Shown one piece after another: positions 9,593 to 19,645 of a DNA stretch of 21,544 nucleotides. Both the position numbers and the translations under genes were made by a program. The stretch covers positions 1 through 21,544 of the forward strand of contig JASNJN010001809.1 of assembly GCA_030180075.1 (NCBI GenBank), read 5' to 3'. A model generated the notes under the pieces. The model was given only the letters and a program-made list of their open reading frames with translations, did not search any database and had not been told where the DNA came from. Numbering within the stretch: the stretch's first letter is position 1; each line of letters begins with the position of its first letter. This stretch comes from Mikrocytos mackini. Its lineage: Eukaryota > Endomyxa > Ascetosporea > Mikrocytida > Mikrocytiidae.

Positions 9593-9805
9593 TATATTTG
9601 TTAAATTAAATAAATCTATATTAACGTAGTTTGATAAATATAATCTGTAAAATCAATTTTAAAACTCATAGAGGAGTCAAATTTCCAAAACCTTCAAACA
9701 TATGGTGTGTAATACTGTTATAAAGGCAGATGAATAATTAAATGCTTCTAAGCTATTAAACAACTGCGAAAACCTTTAAATATTTAAAATTGTACATTAA
9801 TGAGC

Positions 9806-9885
9806 GAGGTGTCATATACGTACCCCACCGCAGTCAGCGGCAAAGTAGTGAGGTGTCATATACACACCTCACCACAGTCAAAGGG
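9806..9885. repeat. Subterminal 44-bp tandem repeat of the piggyBac MITE
   Basis: GAGGTGTCATATAC begins at 9806 and again at 9850, followed both times by a related ACCNCACC and CAGTCA stretch. The second unit is cut by the element end. Repeats next to the terminus on one side only are reminiscent of the asymmetric transposase-binding sites of piggyBac elements. Confidence 0.75.
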
Positions 9886-10631
9886 TTAATAAATGACCAC
9901 CATCCCTTAATATTTAGGTTTTTCTGATTTTCACAAAAATTTTTTTGAAAAAACTACATATTTATAGAATCTTTAAATGGGGTTTTGCGTGTTTTTATGA
10001 TGATATGAAGGAGGATATCGTGTTGCCATACCCAACGGAGTCTGTTTTTTAAAAAATGGGTGAAAATGTTAAATTTCTATTTTTTTTTCGAAGGGGCCGC
10101 AAGGGTCCCCCCTTAGAAAAAAAATCATTTACAAAATTCGATATCCCGCACCACAACACACACGAAAAACACCACAAACGTGTTTAAAACAATAAATAAG
10201 GCCAAATGACCAATAAAAAAGTTTTGTCAAAAAAAGTAACTCAATATTTGGCCACACCCCCAATATTTGGCCACACTCCCCTAATATTTGGTCATACGCT
10301 CTTAAATTATGACCTCGACTGTCTTACTGCACAAAAAATAGAGTTAGCGCAAATAGACGCTACCGTATTTTGTAAATGTTACTGAGGTATGAATTGAGTA
10401 AAATTTTAATAAAATTTTATATGTTAAATATTTTTAATACAAGTGTGTTAGTTTAGTTAATGTTAAACCAGCTTTAATTTCTATTATTGATGTAATTACG
10501 TCTTGACAAATGAAATTATTATTTTGTTAGCGATTTATATATAAAATAAGGGTGGTGAAATTTTAACTCTGATATTTTTTGATGTAAATGAAGTATGTTG
10601 TTTCCCAGCGCGTTTTGGTTACAAATGTAGT

Positions 10632-10696
10632 TGCCTCAAAAGTGTGTAATTGCCTCAAAATCTTGTGTGTGCCTCATTTGTGCTGTGGCCTCAAAA
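10632..10696 (+). repeat. Short tandem repeat, TGCCTCAAAA units
   Basis: TGCCTCA or GGCCTCA recurs at 10632, 10651, 10670 and about 10687, a spacing of 17-19 bases, with GTGTGT-rich linkers. Four degenerate units are visible. Confidence 0.7.
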
Positions 10697-11792
10697 TAAA
10701 AAAATTTTAATGGACAACAGGGGTCAAAATTATGAAAATAATACTTGTTGGAATGCAGTAGAGTTTAAATCGGTATGTCTTTAAATATTTACTTGTTCTA
10801 TAAGTCCGGTTAATCTATAAAACCTCATTATTTTGGGTGAAGAACCGATTTTTTCAAAATTGTGAAATATGACTTCTAATTTGTTTTAAACATTGTATTC
10901 AGCAATCTGAACGATATTTGTTTGAGAAACTTTTTTTTTGCAACGAAGAAACTAATTATATATTTAATTATAAATTTTTCCTTTCAACCTACCGGCCTAC
11001 TAATATTTCCTAATTAAACTAAGTAAAACCTCAACAAGTCCCAAATTCGACGAGTATTTGTTTCACAAACACTGTATTCCCAAACATTTTTATATTAATA
11101 CTAGTTATATTGACTTTTGACATTCAAACAAAATTAAACCGATATGCCCTCATTTAAATAAATATTCAAAATCAGAGGGTTTGGTTACTTCTCTATAACA
11201 AATATTCCCTTATTTAGGGTTTGTTAACTTCTTTCTTTAGTAGTATTCTTCTTACAGCCCTTTGCTTTGTAGAAATATGCTTATTTCCTATAAGCGTTTC
11301 TTTAAGCTTTTAGAGCTCTTGCTTCCTACAGTCTGTGTCCTTTTATGAGCCCATGCGCCCCTTTTCTCTATTTAAGCTATAGATACTCGGTAAGCGTCTT
11401 TTGGGTTAACGACAACAGTTAGAAGTTAACTTTTTGTTTTTTTGAATAAACCTTTTGTCGATCTGCCATGCCCTGGCTAACTGAATACCAGGCAAATGAA
11501 CTTTAAATAGTGTTTTGAAATGAGCTTGCCGTTTGTAAACCTTCCCTGGGCCTGTATCACCCAGTCAGTTTAACGGCATTTTTTCTTTGTTTCAGAAATA
11601 AGCCCAGTGTCAATAATAGACTGAGTTTCAAAAATAAACCATGTTTCAAAAGTAGCAATAGTCTGTTATCAATTACAAACGCTAAATTTGAAGGCCTATA
11701 AAAGTGTTTGCCCTAGTTGTATTTTGAAAAATACTTTGAGCGAGTATCATCTGAATACCTTCCGCTCACCCTTGTATATTAAGGCTCATGAC
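10697..11792. other. No recognisable gene
   Basis: This stretch is AT-rich with no convincing long frame. From about 11340 to 11480 there is a TATA-like CTATTTAAGC followed some 90 bases later by AATAAA, an arrangement that could belong to an old long terminal repeat or to a promoter plus polyA signal; no paired copy or duplication was found. Confidence 0.4.
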
Positions 11793-12020
11793 TAGGGTTG
11801 TGCAAAATATTCCGTTTTTTACAAAATTTTATATGTTGTTTATCTTAAGTTATAAAATATATAACAATTCAAATTTTTTGAAAGTTTCGGGCGGGTCAAA
11901 AATTTTTATAGCATATTTTGCCACTTTAGGGAATATTTCACAACATTTACGGAATATTTTAGGGCATTTTTGGTTATAAAATATGCATTTTGGCAAAATG
12001 GAATATTTTGCACAACCCTA
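11793..12020. mobile_element. hAT-type MITE
   Basis: A 228-bp element has perfect 21-bp terminal repeats beginning TAGGGTTGTGCAAAATATTC. It is flanked by the exact 8-bp duplication CTCATGAC at 11785-11792 and 12021-12028. The ends fit the hAT consensus (YARNG). A short open frame inside it (from 11788) is not a gene. The near-perfect ends and duplication suggest a fairly recent insertion. Confidence 0.95.
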
Positions 12021-12028
12021 CTCATGAC

Positions 12029-12347
12029 CTTAGCGGTTTAGCTTTGGTGGGGTGGCTATCGTGTGAGATCCCGATGAGTTTCTATCTCTCATAGAAGCAT
12101 CCATCATACATAACACGAGAAGAGACTGTGTTCTCAACATGCTAGCCGTTTAAGGCCTTTCGCTCAGCATCGATCCTGGCCCCTGTATGGTGGGGCCATG
12201 GGGTTTACTGATATGGATGACCCTATGGAATTTTTTGAAAATTTAAATTTTCTTTTTACGGCATTTACTTTAAATATATAATTCTAGCTTTTTAATTTAT
12301 TTTCTTAGCTCTACTAATAAAAATGATGATATCAAAAATTCCATATA
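12029..12347. other. GC-richer stretch, no gene recognised
   Basis: Bases 12029 to about 12230 are clearly more GC-rich than their surroundings and continuous, across the MITE, with about 11740-11784. I checked for a tRNA-like A and B box and for coding frames and found neither. It may be a remnant of an unknown gene or repeat. Confidence 0.35.
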
Positions 12348-12425
12348 CAGTAGAATAGCGTTAATACGTAGTGGTACGTTACAAAATGTTCATAACGTAT
12401 TAAGTGAAAACACGTATTAAGCGTA
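12348..12425 (+). mobile_element. One end of a pogo/Tigger-like element
   Basis: CAGTAGAATAGCGTTAATAC follows TA at 12346-12347. It is followed by the GTACGTTAC and CGTATTAAG motifs usual just inside pogo-like ends. The opposite end was not found, so this is a fragment or a one-ended remnant. Confidence 0.45.
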
Positions 12426-12889
12426 TATTTTTATGAAAATTATATAATTAGTGAATATTTTGGGATTTTCTTCAGATATAAGCTTTGTAATAAAGTGTCA
12501 AGATATTTAATAAGAAATTAAACATGTTTAATCGGTACTGATATCATGTAGGACAAAATGAGCAGCTAAAACCCTATTAATTTAAATATAACAAGTTTGA
12601 TAACATATAATGGACTTTTACCACATTTTCTAGAAATTTCAATTACGAATATTCGTGTGAAAAACTTCGAATATTCACCAAAAATTGAATTTCTGTTATT
12701 CGTTTTCAAAACATTCGTTAATTTTTATGTGAATATTAAATTTTGGAGTTGAATAAAATTTTTTATGCAAAATTTAGGTTTTAAAACCAGAATGATGATT
12801 CAATATTAGAAATAAATTTATTTTGAAATTTTCAGTAAATTAAGACATTTCAAAATTCCGATGATTCTTCAAATAGTCTTAATATTACA

Positions 12890-14043
12890 AACACTCATAT
12901 TTGTTTTCCCCCAAAAAGTGACGAATTCCCCCAACATGGTCGTTTTCCCCGAAATATGTCGAAAACCCCCCAAAATTTTTTTAAAAAATCTTTTCTACAA
13001 TAAAATAACAACTTTTGAAAAAGAATTTTTTTGCATTTTCAAAGGGGTACCCTTGGTAATAGCCGTAAAAAGTTAGTGACCAAAAATATGGAATTTTTTA
13101 AATAAAAATTTTCAAATTTTTTTTAGCATGTTTATTTTTCAGAGATGTATCGATAGAAATTCTAAGGAAATTTGGGGGCATTCTCAGAAGGGTTAACAGG
13201 ACACACAAAAATTAGACTCAAAAAGCCCATTTTTTGTCACAGCCGATTAACAAAATTTTTTAATTATTTTTTATGAAAAATGATTATTCTTCGAGATTTT
13301 GGCGATTTAGCATCATAAAAGAATTTTCATGAAAATTTTTTAAAATTTTTATATAAATTTCAGTGTCGACTTTTGGTTCAAAATCAGAAATTTCAATAAA
13401 AAATGAGAAAAATTTTTTGATAAAAATTATTCTTAAAACAACCGTTAAATGTCTTCTTTACTCAAAAACAATATTTATAGACCATTTTGGTGATTCTTTG
13501 AGAAAATTTTCTTGAAATTTTTTCTCATTTTTTATTGAAATTTCTGATTTTGAACCAAAAGTCGACACTGAAATTTATATAAAAATTTTAAAAAAATTTC
13601 ATGAAAATTCTTTTATGATGCTAAATTGCCAAAATCTCGAAGAATAATCATTTTTCATAAAAAATAATTAAAAAAATTTTGTTAATCGGCTGTGACAAAA
13701 AATGGGCTTTTTGAGTCTAATTTTTGTGTGTCCTGTTTAACCCTTCTGAGAANGCCCCCAAATTTCCTTAGAATTTCTATCGATACATCTCTGAAAAATA
13801 AACATGCTAAAAAAATTTTGAAAATTTTTATTTAAAAAATTCCATATTTTTGGTCACTAACTTTTTACGGCTATTACCAAGGGTACCCCTTTGAAAATGC
13901 AAAAAAAATTTTTTTCAAAAGTTGTTATTTTATTGTAGAAAAGATTTTTTTAAAAATTTTTGGGGGGTTTTCGACATATTTCGGGGAAAACGACCATGTT
14001 GGGGGAATTCGTCACTTTTTGGGGGAAAACGAATATGAGTGTT
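12890..14043. mobile_element. Foldback element with arms of about 525 bp
   Basis: Bases 12890-13413 are nearly identical to the reverse complement of 13519-14043, with a loop of about 105 bp. The ends read AACACTCATATT and AATATGAGTGTT. Each arm starts with spaced runs of C or G (CCCCC/GGGGG) about 22-25 bases apart within the outer 80 bases. No protein frame is supported. Flanking bases do not give a convincing target duplication. The structure fits a foldback or long-TIR non-autonomous transposon of unknown family. One N lies in the right arm (13753). Confidence 0.85.
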
Positions 14044-14687
14044 ATATTTATCGTTAAATGGAATTATTTTGCATAAAATATTTAAAATTATGCCATTTTG
14101 ATTGAATAAATATACTTTTGAGACAAATCTCGATACTTTTAAACAAAAATATTTGTATTTAATATAAACAATTAAACTTCCAATTTTACTGAAGAAACAG
14201 GCCTATGCTAAGTCGTTCAAATCCATAATTTATTGTGTTTTCCCATTTCATTCGCACAATATGTTGTTTATATTGGTTATATATCACACAACACAACAAT
14301 ATCTGATGTTGAATAGATTCGATACAAGCGCGAACAAAATGGGGATGATATATATTAAAATTTCTGTAAATTTATAAACATATAACTATTTTTATTCAAC
14401 TTCAAAAAATATTTTCCAAAGAAAAAGTGTTGTTGGACCAAAATATTACTTTCTATAAATCAATATTTCTAGAAAATTCTCAAATATTATTGTCTAAAAT
14501 TTAAACTACAGTAAAATATAAATAAAATATGGGAAAATAATATAAAAGAACGAGTAAAATAATATTTTGAAGTTTTTTAAAAATATATGAAAAATTTTCC
14601 TACACAGATAACTATTCGAGTAAATACTTGAAATTGTACCAATATTCGATGTAAAAAGATCATTATTTTCCCAAATTCGCCATTTCG
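14044..14687. other. AT-rich, nothing recognised
   Basis: No open frame, repeat or terminal structure that I can support. The DNA is strongly AT-rich. Confidence 0.5.
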
Positions 14688-14753
14688 GAGAGTGGATTTT
14701 TTTTGGGCTGGAAAATTTGGGCTGTAATTTTCCAGCCCAAAAAATTCACTCTG
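14688..14753. repeat. Small palindrome related to the 2691 MITE ends
   Basis: The halves AGAGTGGATTTTTTTTGGGC and its complement flank a short centre (GGGCTGTAATTTTCCAGCCC region). The left half, GAGAGTGGAT then TTTGGGCTGG, resembles the terminal repeat of the MITE at 2691-2976. It may be a deletion derivative consisting of two ends only. No duplication flanks it. Confidence 0.5.
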
Positions 14754-14914
14754 ATAAAAACACGTTCAAAACACATTCATGATACAACNNATCGAATATT
14801 TTCCATATCATATGATTTATGGCTATACACATGTTTGACTGTATGTCTAAATTTCGATTTCAAAATTCCCCCAGAGATCACATATTGGATTTGAATAAAT
14901 TATAGTGAAAAAAT

Positions 14915-14971
14915 CATTTCTCGATTCCCGTTTCCCGGGATTTCAAATTTCCCAGAAAATTGGAAACTCTA
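14915..14971 (-). mobile_element. Possible hAT terminus fragment
   Basis: Read on the minus strand from 14971, TAGAGTTTCCAATTTTCTGG followed by CCCGGGAAACGGG looks like a hAT-type end with a GC-rich subterminal palindrome. No partner end or duplication was found. The remainder of 14754-15044 shows nothing else; two N bases lie at 14789-14790. Confidence 0.3.
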
Positions 14972-15362
14972 ATATGGATCAAGTTTCTACGCTGATAACG
15001 GATAATTATTATAGGTATTAAATGAGAGACGAAAAAAATTGACGTAACATATAAAATAGGAATTCATATTCGACATTTTTTTGTTTAAATTTTTAATTTT
15101 CAACATTACAATGATTTAATATTGTGTATTAGTAACTTAATCTAGTTTAATTTTGATATAACCACGTATTTGTGTTTTTGATAAAAATTTTCATATGATC
15201 AAAATTTAAAATTTGAGGTTTTTTAATTGATGATTTTTGTGACAAGACGTGCAAGGATTTAGTTTAGAATAAAGAGTACAACTCGTAATGGGGGATTGTA
15301 CTAATGTCTATGCAATTTAAATTATCACATCTCTTTGTAAATACATTTTAACCTACTGGATT

Positions 15363-15545
15363 TTAATAAATAGAAGATATGCCTCCTTGCGCGTAAACTT
15401 TGACACTTTGCAAATTTTGACCTTGAAACATTTCTAAACCCATGATATTGAGCATTTTGTGTTTTAAAACCGGCATTTGAACAGGGCTGTTTAAAGTTAT
15501 TTGAAACATAAATAATAAACTGGTATAAATATGTATATCAATCAT
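15363..15545 (-). CDS. 60-codon ORF in left arm (weak)
   Basis: An ATG-initiated 60-codon frame starts MIDIHIYTSLLFMF and ends AQGGISSIY. It is mirrored by the frame at 16842-17024 in the other arm. Between the two there are five base differences, four of which change an amino acid, which argues against constraint on the protein. No family is recognised. It is listed because it is the only frame of any length in the arm. Confidence 0.2.
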   Translation of the reverse strand: MIDIHIYTSLLFMFQITLNSPVQMPVLKHKMLNIMGLEMFQGQNLQSVKVYAQGGISSIY

Positions 15546-16841
15546 CTGACAATAAATTGTATATCTTGTTTGTTGTAACTGAGATATACAATTATTTTTA
15601 AAAAATTTAATCTTTCAAAACTACAAGACTATTTCGGTAACCACACCATCCTGTACGAATAAAGACACTAGCTACTTTCCAACTACATGATGAGTAAGAA
15701 CATTCTCATTCATTTGGTTGATAGGAGCCTTCAAATTTCCTGTACAAGATCCCATACTGCGATTTCACATAGACGAGGGACCGTACACATTTTAAACAAC
15801 AGCCGTGACTAGAGTGACAACACTAGGACAAGCTTACTACACTATTAGTTCCTAATCACCTTGACGTGAGGAAATAACCTGTATTATTAATGAAACTGAA
15901 GTTGAAGCCCAAGACAAACAAAGACAATGGAGTTATAAATACATAACACAATAGCACTGGACAAATAAATGGCATATCACCGGGTATGTTGTATGGGGTT
16001 AAGGATAACGAGAGAATATATAATAAGAAGAACGATTAACAAAGTTGAATGAAGAAAAGTAAATGAACAGAACTTAATGAAGAAATATAAATGGTAAATA
16101 ACTAATATATAACTGTTATATAATTATTAAATGGGTTTTATTTAAATTATTAATGTCTTGGAATTTTTATGAATAATTAGTATGTTTTAAATATTATTTA
16201 ACAAAATTAATATTATATTATACAATAATTAGTTTAATAAGAAAACAAATAAGACAAAATAATAATAATTGAGGTTATATATTAGTTATTTACCATTTAT
16301 ATTTCTTCATTAAGTTCTGTTCATTTACTTTTCTTCATTCAACTTTGTTAATCGTTCTTCTTATTATATATTCTCTCGTTATCCTTAACCCCATACAACA
16401 TACCCGGTGATATGCCATTTATTTGTCCAGTGCTATTGTGTTATGTATTTATAACTCCATTGTCTTTGTTTGTCTTGGGCTTCAACTTCAGTTTCATTAA
16501 TAATACAGGTTATTTCCTCACGTCAAGGTGATTAGGAACTAATAGTGTAGTAAGCTTGTCCTAGTGTTGTCACTCTAGTCACGGCTGTTGTTTAAAATGT
16601 GTACGGTCCCTCGTNTATGTGAAATCGCAGTATGGGATCTTGTACAGGAAATTTGAAGGCTCCTATCAACCAAATGAATGAGAATGTTCTTACTCATCAT
16701 GTAGTTGGAAAGTAGCTAGTGTCTTTATTAGTACAGGATGGTGTGGTTACCGAAATAGTCTTGTAGTTTTGAAAGATTAAATTTTTTAAAAATAATTGTA
16801 TATCTCAGTTACAACAAACAAGATATACAATTTATTGTCAG

Positions 16842-17024
16842 ATGATTGATATACATATTTATACCAGTTTATTATTTATGTTTCAAATAACTTTAAACAG
16901 CCCTATTCAAATGCCGGTTTTAAAACACAAAATGCTCAATATTATGGATATAGAAATGTTTCAAGGTCAAAATTTGCAAAGGGTCAAAGTTTACGCGCAA
17001 GGAGGCATATCTTCTATTTATTAA
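16842..17024 (+). CDS. 60-codon ORF in right arm (weak)
   Basis: This is the mirror copy of the 15363-15545 frame, with Val/Ile, Gly-Leu/Asp-Ile and Ser/Arg replacements relative to it. The N-terminal ten or so residues are hydrophobic. No function is inferred. Confidence 0.2.
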   Translation: MIDIHIYTSLLFMFQITLNSPIQMPVLKHKMLNIMDIEMFQGQNLQRVKVYAQGGISSIY

Positions 17025-17341
17025 AATCCAGTAGGTTAAAATGTATTTACAAAGAGATGTGATAATTTAAATTGCATAGACATTAGTACAATCCCCCATT
17101 ACCAGTTGTACTCTTTATTCTAAACTAAATCCTTGCACGTCTTGTCACAAAAATCATCAATTAAAAAATCTCAAATTTTAAATTTTGATCATATGAAAAT
17201 TTTTATCAAAAACGTAAATACGTGGTTATATCAAAATTAAACTAGATTAAGTTACTAATACACAATATTAAATCATTGTAATGTTGAAAATTAAAAATTT
17301 AAACAAAAAATGTCGAATATGAATTCCTATTTTATATGTTA

Positions 17342-19297
17342 AGTTAGCCGTAGTTCCTTTCGGTTCCGACCGTAATTTCCATCTAATTTAATCCGTCCCA
17401 ACACTTTGACTCTACTACCACCGAAACATCGTATGCTTTCGACTTCAGGTACTATCCTCCTAATTAGACCAGTTTTACGAGCTATATTCTTGGTGATACA
17501 GGTCACGTCTGCACTCGTGTCTATAAGAAAACGAATCTCCACATTTGCCACCGTTATGTGACGATACTCTCTTTTCCCCAGGCTGTACACAACGCCGAAA
17601 TTTTCCGGATATCCCTCTTTATCTCTAGGGTTCCTTTCCTCCGATCTGTTGTATGACCATTCGTCACATGTAGAACAGTCGCTGTTTCCCGGGTGTGGCC
17701 TACGTTCATATTCGGTTACCCTTCTGTTTCTAATCTCCCTAAAAGGCGGTGGGTTGTTTGGTCTCGGTCTTTGTGTCTGACTTCTTTCACACTCTCTTGC
17801 GAAGTGACCACTTTGTCCGCAATTATAGCATTTGCTCCGGCTTGCTGGGCAATGGCTTCTGTTGTCCGGGTGAAGGTTGCCACATCTCCGACATCTCTTA
17901 ATTTGAGGGGTTCGTCGTTCTCGTTTCCTGTCCCTGAATGAATTACCTTCTCTTGCGTAAACTCTGTCAACATTCTGTGTACCTATGTCGATGTCTACAG
18001 GTTCGCTCATTGTGCTTGCACTAATCTTTTGAGCCTTTGATAAAGTTTCTTCAAAGCTCTCAGGAGGGTTGGCCATCAATGTTCCCCTTGCTACTTGATG
18101 TCTGAGACCATTAATAAATAAGTCCCGAATCAGTTCATCTTCTTTTGTTCCTAGCTTGCATTTAGCTACTAGACGTCTTAGAGCCAAACCATATTCCCGG
18201 GCATCCTCATCCGATGTCTGCCTCCTATTGAATAACGGGCTTCTCATGTGACTAAGGCTCCGTACAGGGCTAAAATGCTTTCCTAAGACTTCTCTTATCG
18301 CCTCCATAGTTTTATGCATTTTCCATATTTCACAGGAAATAACTTTTTCTCAGAATAGGTTTATAATGGGCGAAAATGACTTATATAGGTTTTCAGCCAC
18401 TTTTAACGCTATTAATTTGTTTATGATTGGACATTTTGGAAAATAAACATCAATTGGCATTTTCGGTCTTTTTCTATAGCCGGAGGCCTAATTTTTCGGA
18501 AATTTTAAGCACCGCGACCAAATTAAATTAAAAACTGAACCCAGGGCGTTGTTTATGAGATCGAGATCTACACATTAAGGTCATATAAATGTTTATTTGT
18601 TATATATTTAAAAAAGTTATTTCCTACAAAATACGCTGTGTGTTTTATGCTCTCCCGGTAATGCTCTTAAGATCCTCGCTCCTTCTTTGCCCAATAGGTG
18701 AACAAGTAAATAAACATTCCGCTCTTCATCGCGCTTTTCCATTCCAGCTGCGAAGAGGTAGTTCTGGAAGTCGCTATACCAGTCATAAAAATCCTCTGTG
18801 ATATCGCCTGGTTTCTTTAAAAAGACTTCCGGTGCAGGTATGGACGGTGTTTCCTGTACCATACTTACTTCATAATCTTTATTTATGAGTTTCTCCGGTT
18901 GTTTAGCTGCCGTCTTTTGTGTTAGAGATGAGTTAGACACCGTCTTTTCTTTTACTTGTACCTCCGTTACAGTCTTCTCTTTCTTACCTAGCTTCCTCTC
19001 ATGTTGATAAATCCGCATTACTCTATTAAACAACAGCCTATCTGCCATATCTTCCATACTGTCTGCGACTGAACTTCTTATGTTCGCCTTGCTCAGCTTT
19101 GTTTTCATGGCGGCTTGTGTCATCTTTAGGTTGTCTCTGTATTCCCGTTCGAGGACGTCGAACATCTCGGTCTTAATCTCGTTGTCGCTCCTTTCTTCCC
19201 TGGGCTTTCCGTCCATCTGAATAAGCTCTGCGCGTGATAGTGCTGCAGGCATGTTGTCTACCTCCTTCCTCAGGTTCTTAAACTTCAGAATCGCCAT
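17342..19297 (-). mobile_element. Ty3/gypsy-like retrotransposon fossil: gag and protease region
   Basis: This is a broken LTR-retrotransposon copy on the minus strand, visible as two blocks (18642-19297 and 17342-18317) separated by the MITE at 18318-18641. The first block starts MAILKFKNLRKEV at 19297 and has the charged, helical character of a Gag N-terminal and capsid region. The second has further capsid-like sequence, two Cys/His zinc knuckles (C-x2-C patterns at its residues 143-157 and 164-177) that bind RNA in Gag, and an aspartic-protease-like motif near residue 267. Reverse transcriptase, RNase H and integrase are not seen in the window; the copy meets the inverted repeat at 17341. 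No long terminal repeats were identified. At least two interruptions are evident. The family call rests on the knuckle-protease order and resemblance to K02A2.6-type Gag proteins. Confidence 0.85.
18318..18641 (+). mobile_element. 9-bp-TSD MITE family, copy inside the gag fossil
   Basis: A 324-bp element is flanked by GTTTTATGC at 18309-18317 and 18642-18650. It is nearly identical to 6208-6532 and in the same orientation. The exact 9-bp duplication and high similarity point to recent activity of the family. It inserted into the retrotransposon fossil and is therefore younger than it. Confidence 0.95.
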
Positions 19298-19412
19298 GTT
19301 ATATGTCTCTAGTTTTTAAGTAATTATTTAAATTTGTGAAAACCCTAGAAAACTTGGGAACTCTCAATCCTGGGCAATATACCACATTATGCACTGGTTT
19401 ATTCACAATACA
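19298..19412 (-). other. Leader between Tc1 palindrome and gag fossil
   Basis: AT-rich sequence upstream of the gag start, including an AATAAA on the minus strand near 19400. It may be untranslated leader or terminal-repeat sequence of the retrotransposon fossil. No primer-binding site could be named. Confidence 0.3.
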
Positions 19413-19645
19413 TACACTTGGAATATAAAATTTGAAACACCTGGAAATTTTTTATATGTGGATGAAATAAGCTTTTCAAATAAAGTTTGTTTCTATTTTG
19501 ATCTATATTAGACGTATATAATATTTTTTAAACATTTATTACTCTTATGTAATTTCTACAATATTTTCGTCTCATAAATTCAAAAGTTAAATTTTGAAAT
19601 TTGAAACAATAAAATAACTAAACCCAACCAATAAAAAATACTTAT

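Larger units (their letters stand above)
9109..9885. mobile_element. piggyBac-type MITE
   Basis: A 777-bp element is bounded by TTAA at 9105-9108 and 9886-9889, with ends CCCTTTGACTG and CAGTCAAAGGG. TTAA duplication plus a CCCT-type end is characteristic of piggyBac elements. There is no transposase; the interior is AT-rich and contains the nested pogo-like element at 9301-9592, so the original was about 480 bp. Confidence 0.92.
9071..10300 (+). repeat. Scattered 19-23 bp degenerate repeats
   Basis: Related short units, roughly TGACCACNCTCCCTTAATAT/A, occur at 9071, about 9093 and 9894 (the piggyBac MITE sits in the TTAA between the last two). A similar set, CAATATTTGGCCACACYCCC, occurs at 10242, 10261 and 10282. 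Both sets lie in the same orientation. They could be the worn ends of an older element or a degenerate minisatellite. No gene is seen between 9886 and 10631. Confidence 0.5.
15045..17341. repeat. Long inverted repeat, arms of about 1.07 kb
   Basis: The left arm, 15045-16113, is nearly identical to the reverse complement of the right arm, 16274-17341; the loop is 160 bp and AT-rich. The outer ends read TAACATATAAAATAGG and complement. The arms differ at scattered sites (5 of 183 bases in one stretch compared). The flanks differ completely: anonymous DNA on the left, and the Ty3/gypsy-like fossil on the right starting immediately at the boundary. No target duplication is convincing. It could be a long-TIR or foldback transposon, or an inverted duplication. 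No known transposase or host domain is visible in arm or loop. Confidence 0.88.

Noticed and set aside
11788-11979. 63-codon frame
   Set aside because: Lies almost wholly within the hAT MITE 11793-12020; Phe/Ile-rich chance frame.
12029-12230. tRNA-derived SINE or tRNA gene
   Set aside because: No proper A box and B box pair, no cloverleaf and no terminal A-rich tail.
12861-13076. 71-codon frame
   Set aside because: Covers the left arm of the foldback element; its residues follow from C-runs and T-runs, and no domain is visible.
15036-17350. 9-bp duplication AAATTGACG / AAGTTAGCC around the long inverted repeat
   Set aside because: Only 5 of 9 bases match, which is no better than expected in such AT-rich DNA.
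17693-17973. Frames of about 82-85 codons on both strands
   Set aside because: Shadows of the gag zinc-knuckle region in other frames.
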